Assembly (NCBI RefSeq): GCF_965214215.1
Contig: NZ_CBDCBD010000003.1
Span: forward strand, 2,852,001-2,916,000
Length of the DNA stretch: 64,000 bases
From: Poriferisodalis sp965214215
GTDB taxonomy: Bacteria; Actinomycetota; Acidimicrobiia; Acidimicrobiales; Poriferisodalaceae
Direction of reading: 5' to 3'
The translations under genes were made by a program, and so were the position numbers. Numbering within the stretch: the stretch's first letter is position 1; every line of letters begins with the position of its first letter. Below the pieces are notes generated by a model. That model was not told the DNA's origin, did not search any database, and was given only the letters and a program-made list of their open reading frames with translations. Below, in pieces: positions 58,407 through 64,000 of the stretch.

Positions 58407-60686
58407 ATGCGATCACCTGCGCGGCGCACGCGTCGCTTGATCGCTGTGCTCGTGGCGGCGCTGATTGCGGCTGGCTGCACCAGCACGACCGACGACGGTG
58501 TGTCCCCGGCCACGACGCTCGCCCCCGACACTGACGCTTCGACCACCAGTCCACCAGCGCCACCTCAAAACGACGCCGAGACTCAGTCGCGCGACGCCTA
58601 TTTCGACCTCGACCATGTGCTCGACATCAGTATCGAGATCGCCGAGCCCGATTGGGACACCTTGCGTCACCAGTCCCGCACCATCGCGGACGTGTTCGCC
58701 GAGATCGAGGAATACGGCCTCTCGCGGCCCTTCGCCAGCATCTACACGTGGTTCGGCGCCACGGTGACCGTCGACGGCCAGACGCACGCAGACGTGGGTG
58801 TGCGCAAGAAGGGTTTCGTCGGCTCACAAAGCTCGACCAAGCCGTCTCTCAAGCTCCGATTCGACAAGTACATCGACGGCCAGTCCCTGTCGGGGGGCAT
58901 GAACCGGATGACACTGAACAACAGCGTTCAGGACCCTTCGATGGTCAACACGTGCCTGTCCTACCGAGTGTTCGCCGCGGCAGGCAATCCTGCGCCGCGC
59001 TGCAATTTTGCCACCGTGTCGGTGAACGGCGCCGATCTTGGGTTGTACGTACACGTGGAGGAATTCAAGGCCCCTTTCCTGTCGCACCATTTCGAGAGTG
59101 CGGAGGGCAACCTGTACGAAGGCACGATCAGCGACTTCACGCCGGAGTTCCGCGGCACATTCGAGAAGAAGACCAACGAAGACGCCGACGATTGGTCAGA
59201 CATCGACGCCGTGGTCGCAGCCCTGAGCGATCCTTCCGAGGCCGGATTGGCGGCGTTGGGCGAGATCGTCGACCTCGACCGTTTCCTGTCGTTCTGGGCG
59301 ACCGAAGTGCTGGTGGGCCACTGGGACGGATACGCCGGCGACCGCAACAACTACTGGTTCTACCGGGTGCCCGACGGCCGGTTCGTGTTCATGCCGTGGG
59401 GCACCGATGGCACATTCCACCTGCAGGACGACCCCAACCCCTTCGACAACATCTCCAACCCTCCGCCGTCGGTACTGGCGCTCACCGCCATTCCCAACCG
59501 CCTGTACAACCACCCGGATTGGCGGTCGAAATACGTTGCCCGGCTGAAACAGATTCTGGCCAACGTGTGGAACGAGACCGAGCTGTTGGCGACGGTCGAC
59601 GAGATGGCCGCCATCGTGCAAGAGCACGCCCTTTCGGCCGAAGCCCGGGCGGCCGCCGCCGACACCGAGCGGTTGCGGACGTTCATCTCCAAGCGCAAGA
59701 CCGAATTCCTCGCGGATCTCTCGCCCACGCCTCCCGAGTGGCCCGAACCCGAGGTGTCTGCCCCTCCGACTGCCGGTTCGGGAACCCTGGAGGTCACCTT
59801 CGACACGACTTGGGCCAGCAACTCAAGTCCCAACCCGCTCGGGCAGGGCACGGTCCACAGCCTGGTGCTGGACGGATCCCCCGAGTCGATCGACCGCATC
59901 GGGGTTTTCGCCGGCGACGCCAACCCCGACGAGCGCATCCTGCTTCCGGAGATCGAGAGACCTGCGTCCATCGTCGTCGCAGGGCTCGATTCCGATGGCT
60001 CGGTCAACGGAATGTCGTTGGTGATGGACCCGCGCGAGTTGGTGGCGGGCCGAACGCTGGTCATCGGCGTGGATGCCATCGCGGGAGGAATCTGGTCGAT
60101 CCCGGCGGGAGCGTCGTCGCCGGACAGCTTCACGCCGTTCACCGAGGGTGAACTGGAGCTGTCGAGCGGCGGGACGACTCCGGGCACCTCTATCGCCGGC
60201 GCCTTCTCGGGCGCATACGGGTGGACTCCATCGCAATCTGGCGTCAGCGGCGCAGACGCCCCGGGCGCTCACCCTTCAGATTCACCGCTTGATGTCGGGT
60301 TGGTCATCAACGAGGTGGCCGCCAAGGGCGACCCGCTGGACTGGTTCGAGTTGCACAACGCATCGCGCGTGCCCATAGCGCTCGACGGCTTCGAGATGGC
60401 TGACGATCTGACGGAAGTCGGAAAGCGAGTGCCGTTCCCGGCCGGCACGGTCATCGGGCCGGGTGCATATGTGCAATTCAGCCTCGACAAGGATGGCTGG
60501 CCAGGCTTCGCTCTCGGGAGCGACGAGGAGCTCGGCATCTGGCTGCTGGACGGCACGCTGGTCGCCAGCGTCGACTGGGACGACGGCCAGTCGGGTGCGG
60601 GCCAGAGCTACGCCCGAGTGCCCGACGTCACCGGCCCGTTCGAGACGGTCAGCACCCCCACGCCAGGCGCTGCCAACCATCCGTGA
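58407..60686 (+). CDS. CotH-kinase-family lipoprotein with lamin-tail domain
   Basis: 759 residues; start ATG 58407 is set by GGAGGT with 6-nt spacing. Signal peptide with lipobox LIAAGCTS (Cys24), Thr/Ser-rich spacer, then the CotH kinase domain (~55-430): VGVRKKGFVGSQSSTKPSLK, LNNSVQDPSMVNTCLSYRVF, YVHVEEFKAPFLSHHF and DRNNYWFYRVPDGRFVFMPW (metal-site Asp). A Ser-rich middle follows, then an Ig-like lamin-tail domain from ~625 (LVINEVAAKGDPLDWFELHN). CotH proteins phosphorylate spore-coat or surface proteins. Here it would be anchored outside the cell, with the LTD as an adhesion module. No spore genes are present. Confidence 0.88.
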   Translation: MRSPARRTRRLIAVLVAALIAAGCTSTTDDGVSPATTLAPDTDASTTSPPAPPQNDAETQSRDAYFDLDHVLDISIEIAEPDWDTLRHQSRTIADVFAEIEEYGLSRPFASIYTWFGATVTVDGQTHADVGVRKKGFVGSQSSTKPSLKLRFDKYIDGQSLSGGMNRMTLNNSVQDPSMVNTCLSYRVFAAAGNPAPRCNFATVSVNGADLGLYVHVEEFKAPFLSHHFESAEGNLYEGTISDFTPEFRGTFEKKTNEDADDWSDIDAVVAALSDPSEAGLAALGEIVDLDRFLSFWATEVLVGHWDGYAGDRNNYWFYRVPDGRFVFMPWGTDGTFHLQDDPNPFDNISNPPPSVLALTAIPNRLYNHPDWRSKYVARLKQILANVWNETELLATVDEMAAIVQEHALSAEARAAAADTERLRTFISKRKTEFLADLSPTPPEWPEPEVSAPPTAGSGTLEVTFDTTWASNSSPNPLGQGTVHSLVLDGSPESIDRIGVFAGDANPDERILLPEIERPASIVVAGLDSDGSVNGMSLVMDPRELVAGRTLVIGVDAIAGGIWSIPAGASSPDSFTPFTEGELELSSGGTTPGTSIAGAFSGAYGWTPSQSGVSGADAPGAHPSDSPLDVGLVINEVAAKGDPLDWFELHNASRVPIALDGFEMADDLTEVGKRVPFPAGTVIGPGAYVQFSLDKDGWPGFALGSDEELGIWLLDGTLVASVDWDDGQSGAGQSYARVPDVTGPFETVSTPTPGAANHP

Positions 60687-60799
60687 CGTGACAGTGCCTC
60701 GTTGGGCGCTGTCATGGCGAGTGCTGCTCTGCGTTTGAGGTCGAGACCGCCTATGCCGGAGTGTGAATCGCCCCGGTTTTGGTGGAGGCGGATTACTGG
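60687..60799. other. Short intergenic stretch, nothing seen
   Basis: Between the CotH gene and the IS3-like remnant; no feature recognised. Confidence 0.4.
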
Positions 60800-60869
60800 A
60801 TTCATGCTGCCGAGCTGCGTGAGCGGGCGGTGAGGATGGTGCTCGACAACGAGCGCACGATCCTCTGAG
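60800..60869 (+). pseudogene. IS3-type transposase OrfA remnant
   Basis: Frame encoding IHAAELRERAVRMVLDNERT, then a stop, which resembles the very start of IS3-family OrfA (Y-x-AEFRERAVRLV). No upstream start or downstream helix-turn-helix remains. Its 3' end meets the broken toxin gene on the other strand. Confidence 0.45.
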
Positions 60870-61006
60870 GCCGCAGCGAGCAGCAATTTGCTATCCGGCA
60901 ACGCTGTCCATTCGCCCCGCTCCTTGACCGCGAGAACGTCGTGTCCGAGCCGTCGCAGCTCTACCGAAACTGCGGGAGCGTGCATCTCGTCCAGGAGCAG
61001 CCTCAC
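60851..61006 (-). pseudogene. Truncated DUF5615/PIN-like toxin
   Basis: From GTG 61006 the first ~52 residues read MRLLLDEMHAPAVSVELRRL, GHDVLAVKE and LPDSKLLLAAASEDRALV, the N-terminal half of DUF5615 (Mut7-C/PIN-like) proteins: catalytic Asp6, then the second acidic region. Beyond EDRALV the frame continues to 60608 through the IS3-like remnant and antisense of the CotH gene, and has no family resemblance. The nuclease fold is incomplete. The antitoxin gene lies 11 nt upstream. Confidence 0.6.
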
Positions 61007-61017
61007 CCGCAGAGCAG

Positions 61018-61425
61018 TCAGCGCTCGTTCTCCCAGACGGCCAACTCGAGTTCCGCCGCCTCGTCGTTCTGGGCGATCTCAGACTCGATCTCATCGGTGA
61101 ATTCGGCGTAGTAGCGACCTGCTGTTCGGACCTGAGACGCCGCGAGACCCATGCGAGCAGCCGCACCGACAACTCGTTCCTCAAGACTGTCGCGTAGGTC
61201 TCTCAGCAGGCCCACGATCTCCCACACGTCGGGGCCTGTGGCCAGACCAGCGCGGCGGCCAGTTGGCCCGTTACGGAAGACGACTCCGGGGTGGGCCTCC
61301 ATCCGCAAGCCCTCGTCGATCAGTCGCTCGCCTACCGCAGAAATCGACTCCGAACCCTGGTGGGCTCGGCGTTTCAGCCGGTCATAGGCGCCCGGGCGCC
61401 GGAATCGAATCGACAGCACCGTCAT
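61018..61425 (-). CDS. Antitoxin-like protein paired with the DUF5615 toxin
   Basis: 135 residues from ATG 61425; a TACAAC box 6 nt upstream suggests leaderless mRNA (GTG 61449 is the alternative). The N-terminus MTVLSIRFRRPGAYDRLKRR resembles a ribbon-helix-helix DNA-binding segment, followed by the conserved patch GVVFRNGPTGRRAGLATGPD and a helical acidic C-terminus. The position just ahead of a DUF5615-type gene is the usual antitoxin-first order. The partner toxin is broken, so this antitoxin is probably a survivor. Confidence 0.6.
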   Translation of the reverse strand: MTVLSIRFRRPGAYDRLKRRAHQGSESISAVGERLIDEGLRMEAHPGVVFRNGPTGRRAGLATGPDVWEIVGLLRDLRDSLEERVVGAAARMGLAASQVRTAGRYYAEFTDEIESEIAQNDEAAELELAVWENER

Positions 61426-61483
61426 GGTGACGTTGTAGTCAATTGTCACCGCTGCGGCCAGAGGCGGTTTAGGGCCCGCCCTG

Positions 61484-61559
61484 AGTCAAGTCGAGCGGTT
61501 CGCGGTCGGCAAGCCCGCGTAGCACCTAGCAATCGCTCGAACCGTTCGCGCGACTTGAC
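61484..61559. repeat. Large imperfect inverted repeat
   Basis: Arms of about 20 nt, 61484-61503 (GTCAAGTCGAGCGGTTCGCG) and 61538-61559, whose reverse complement starts GTCAAGTCGCGCGAACGGTT, separated by about 34 nt. It could be a small MITE-like element or a hairpin downstream of the reductase gene region. No gene inside. Confidence 0.6.
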
Positions 61560-61572
61560 CCGCGGCGGATCT

Positions 61573-61992
61573 TCAGTTGCGGACGAGGCGGAATACAGGG
61601 ATTTCGCGGCCGTGCTCGCTGGCGCTCGTCTCGTACTCGGCGAACTGCGGCATCAGCGCCGCCTGAGCATCGAACAGCCGCTTGCGCTCGTCGCCCTCGG
61701 TGAGTTGCGCCGTTGCCTCCCAAGTGTCGGTGCCCACCTCGACGGTGACGGTCGGATTGGCGACGAGGTTGTAGTACCAGTTCGGATTCGTGGGGGCGCC
61801 GCCCTTGGAGGCGATGATGACGATGTCGTCGCCGTCGGTGGAATACACGAGCGGCGAGCACAGCTCACGGCCGGACTTTGCGCCGGTCATGGTCACCAGG
61901 ATCATCGGCGCGCCCTTGAGCCAGCCGCTGCAATTGCCGTCGTTCTCGCGGAACTCCTTGATCACAGGCTCGTTCATCTTCAAAAAGTCCAT
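61573..61992 (-). CDS. F420-dependent nitroreductase/quinone reductase (Ddn family)
   Basis: 139 residues of the deazaflavin-dependent nitroreductase family: MDFLKMNEPVIKEFRENDGN, APMILVTMTGAKSGRELCSP (F420 phosphate contacts), YSTDGDDIVIIASKGGAPTN, NWYYNLVANPTVTVEVG and RIPVFRL-like REIPVFRLVRN. It transfers hydride from F420H2 to quinones or nitroaromatics at the membrane. Its presence supports F420 use in this organism. Stands alone. Confidence 0.9.
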   Translation of the reverse strand: MDFLKMNEPVIKEFRENDGNCSGWLKGAPMILVTMTGAKSGRELCSPLVYSTDGDDIVIIASKGGAPTNPNWYYNLVANPTVTVEVGTDTWEATAQLTEGDERKRLFDAQAALMPQFAEYETSASEHGREIPVFRLVRN

Positions 61993-62115
61993 CGGGACTC
62001 CTGTCTCGGTGGCGAGCTCTCGGGCTCGTCATGTCGGGATTGCGGCGCCGTGACGCCGGGCGCGAACGCTACCGCTGCCCGTTCCGATCAATCCCAGCAG
62101 CCGCGCGCAGCTGGC

Positions 62116-63003
62116 TCAACCGTCGTCGCCGTTGGAGCCGATCACGTCCTGCATCTCGCGGGCGTGGCGCAGCCACAGGCCGCCTCCGTTGTAGGGGCGC
62201 GGATCGTATGAGCTGTGGCCGAGCAGTCGCTGCACGCGTTCGCTGTATCCGGACAGCTCACCCAGGCCGAAATCGAGTGGGCTGGCTTCTTCGGGCGTCA
62301 GCCATCCGGCGACGAAGCTGCAATGGAATGCCCGGCGCCACCGGTCTACCGTCTGGTTAGCGCCGCCTCCGTGCAGCACGTATCCCGAGTACACCAGCGC
62401 GTCGCCCGGCCCGAGCTCGGCGGGCACGGATTCTCGCTCTTCATAGCGAGCAATTTCGGACTGGCGATGGCTGCCCGGCACCACCCGAGTCGCGCCCAGC
62501 TCCTCGGTGACCTCCTCGAGCCCGATCATGGCGCTGATCGTGACCTCGGGCGAATCCGGCCACGTGGCCCTCACGAATGCCCACCAGTTGTTGGCGTCCC
62601 GATGCAGCATCTGGGCGGACTCGCCCGGACCGATGTACATCACCTGGGCGGTGTTGAGCCAGTACGAGCCGCAGATCGGCAACAGCACCGCATCGGCGAT
62701 CTGGGCGTAGAGCTCGTTGTCGAGGACATCGAAGAACGCCGGTGTCAGACGGGCCAGGCTCGAGAACCGAATCGTGTTCGCCCCGACGAAGCCCTTGCCG
62801 TCGTCGCCGAGGCCCTGCGTGGCGCCGCCAGGCTCTTCGCCCTCGGCGAAGTCATCGGCGGCCGCACGGATCTGGGCAATGGTGTCGACGGGAAACATCC
62901 CCTCGACAATGACGCCGCCGTCCTGCTGAAGCGCCGCGAGAACGGGTTCAAGGCCCGCCGCGGCAGGGGTCCTCTGCAGGGAACGAATGGCGGTCATGCT
63001 CAT
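62116..63003 (-). CDS. Phytanoyl-CoA dioxygenase-family oxygenase, second copy
   Basis: 295 residues. Facial triad: MLHRDANNWWAF (His, Asp) and YSGYVLHGGGANQT (distal His), with Arg in TVDRWRRAFHCSF for 2-oxoglutarate. The N-terminus AALQQDGGVIVEGMFPVDTI is typical of the family (D-G-x-V-V at the start). It is only distantly similar to the 23446-24321 protein and stands alone between an F420 reductase and a dehalogenase. ATG 63003 or 62997 (MTAIRSLQR) may be the start. Substrate unknown. Confidence 0.87.
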   Translation of the reverse strand: MSMTAIRSLQRTPAAAGLEPVLAALQQDGGVIVEGMFPVDTIAQIRAAADDFAEGEEPGGATQGLGDDGKGFVGANTIRFSSLARLTPAFFDVLDNELYAQIADAVLLPICGSYWLNTAQVMYIGPGESAQMLHRDANNWWAFVRATWPDSPEVTISAMIGLEEVTEELGATRVVPGSHRQSEIARYEERESVPAELGPGDALVYSGYVLHGGGANQTVDRWRRAFHCSFVAGWLTPEEASPLDFGLGELSGYSERVQRLLGHSSYDPRPYNGGGLWLRHAREMQDVIGSNGDDG

Positions 63004-63239
63004 GGCAACACGTCTCGGCGTCGAGGCCCGTAGGCCGGGCGGTTCCTCCAGAAACTACTCGTGACGCCACAGGCCGCATCGGCCGCATCCACGGCTCAGA
63101 TCAGTTGCTGGCGCAGACAGTCACGCCCATCCCCCACAGCCACGGCGTCCCCATGGAACAGTGCATGTCGCTCGACCTGCACTGACCCGGGGCTGATTCG
63201 GGCATCATTTGCCGACATCGACGAATCCGGCAGGCCCCC
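63004..63239. other. Divergent intergenic region, no gene seen
   Basis: 236 bases between the second PhyH gene and the second dehalogenase gene; promoters of both are expected here. No clear box or repeat. Confidence 0.5.
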
Positions 63240-64000
63240 ATGACTGACTTTGTACGTACCGACGACGCGCACTTCGACGCCCTCGGAGACTGGGACTACG
63301 AGCCCCGCTACCACCAGTGGAAAGACCTGCGCGTCCACTACATCGACGAAGGCCCCGCTGACGGACCCGTCATGCTGTTGCTGCACGGCATGCCGACGTG
63401 GGCCTACCTGTACCGCACCATGATCCCGGGTCTTGTCGACGCCGGGTACCGCTGCATCGCCCCCGACCACCTCGGCTTCGGCCGCAGCGACAAGCCGACC
63501 GACCCGAACTGGTACTCGATCGCTCGCCACTCCGAAGTGCTGAGTTCGCTGATCTGTGGTCTCGACCTGTTGGACATCTCGGTGGTCTGCCAGGACTGGG
63601 GCGGCCCGATCGGCCTCGCCCAGGCGGCGATGATGCCGGACCGGTTCAGCCGGCTCGTGATCATGAACACCTGGCTCCATCACCCGGAGTTCGACTACGA
63701 CGAGAGCTTCCTGCAGTGGATCGCCGCGTGGAAGCCAGGCGGCCGGTATGCGCATCCCCAGCCGAGCATCGGTCTCGTGCCTCTGCTGGCCGGACGCATG
63801 GTGCGCTCACGCGACGTGGTTCCGGCGATCAAGGCCGGTGTCGAACCGGAACTCGAAGGCGAAGCAGCTTTGAGGTACGCAGGCTTCTCCGCACCGTTTC
63901 GGGGCCTGCCCGAAGAAGGCTTCAACGGCGCCCGCTGGTTCCCGCTCTCGATCCCCGTCGGGAACTACGACAGCGGCAACGGCGCCGGTCAGGAACTGCA
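63240..64000 (+). CDS. Haloalkane dehalogenase, second paralogue (3' end outside window)
   Basis: 253 residues are visible from ATG 63240. HGMPTWAYLYRT, PDHLGFGRSDKP, nucleophile Asp119 with Trp120 (VVCQDWGGPIGLA) and NTWLHHPEF match the haloalkane dehalogenase/alpha-beta hydrolase family. His and acid residues lie beyond the edge. The oxyanion motif differs from the first copy (GMP against GEP), so specificity probably differs. Divergent from the PhyH gene. Confidence 0.88.
   Translation, partial: MTDFVRTDDAHFDALGDWDYEPRYHQWKDLRVHYIDEGPADGPVMLLLHGMPTWAYLYRTMIPGLVDAGYRCIAPDHLGFGRSDKPTDPNWYSIARHSEVLSSLICGLDLLDISVVCQDWGGPIGLAQAAMMPDRFSRLVIMNTWLHHPEFDYDESFLQWIAAWKPGGRYAHPQPSIGLVPLLAGRMVRSRDVVPAIKAGVEPELEGEAALRYAGFSAPFRGLPEEGFNGARWFPLSIPVGNYDSGNGAGQEL

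Overview
The window is high-GC, gene-dense actinobacterial DNA. The gene mix (two 13E12/DUF222 HNH proteins, PF04122 cell-wall-binding repeats, many luciferase-like and deazaflavin-type enzymes, phytanoyl-CoA-type dioxygenases, CaiB transferases, haloalkane dehalogenases) and several genes that look leaderless (TANNNT box 6-7 nt before the ATG) suggest an uncultured, probably marine or host-associated member of the Acidimicrobiia. This taxonomic placement is inference; no rRNA or tRNA gene was seen.

Layout. 1-4325 (minus): an operon of an M20-type carbamoylase/amidohydrolase, an N-carbamoyl-D-amino acid hydrolase and a Mop-like molybdenum oxidoreductase that runs off the left edge. 4326-9608: a lower-GC island with a membrane protein, a lipoprotein and a large surface protein (PF04122 repeats plus RCC1-like repeats). 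9609-17015: an accessory island rich in toxin-antitoxin genes (RES/Xre, VapBC, two HicB-like copies on a 312-bp duplication, an AbiE-type pair with a transposase-like zinc ribbon on the antitoxin), with IS remnants, a copied fragment of a PLP-enzyme gene and a DUF222 HNH gene behind a triplicated leaderless promoter. 17047-23171: PLP enzyme, LLM oxidoreductase, a kinase-fold protein that lacks its catalytic Asp, and two uncharacterised proteins. 23446-26691: a tightly overlapping operon of a 2OG dioxygenase, a class-III PLP protein of the phospho-lyase type and an APH-fold kinase. 26745-38025: DUF917, a hydantoinase A, a three-subunit xanthine dehydrogenase-type enzyme, an intradiol dioxygenase, a MetE-like protein, a decayed reductive-dehalogenase-like gene, a VOC protein and an LLM enzyme, suggesting catabolism of aromatic, N-heterocyclic and perhaps halogenated compounds. 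38299-50495: SDRs, the second DUF222 gene, a truncated PF04122 protein, a two-domain CoA transferase, a macrodomain, a CopCD/cytochrome c pair, an ADH stump and a sulfatase. 50611-64000: a membrane protein, an operon (VOC/extradiol-like, acyl-CoA-dehydrogenase-like, redoxin), a DMFase-like protein, two haloalkane dehalogenases, a metallo-beta-lactamase-fold hydrolase, a CotH lipoprotein, a broken DUF5615 toxin with its antitoxin, an F420-type reductase and a second PhyH protein.

The most notable item is at 51046-52242. Two open frames of a ResA/TlpA-like redoxin are joined in frame by a single TGA placed exactly at the active-site cysteine. A perfect 6-bp hairpin with a GGUCU loop starts 14 nt downstream, which is what a bacterial SECIS element looks like. 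I read it as one selenoprotein gene of 398 residues.
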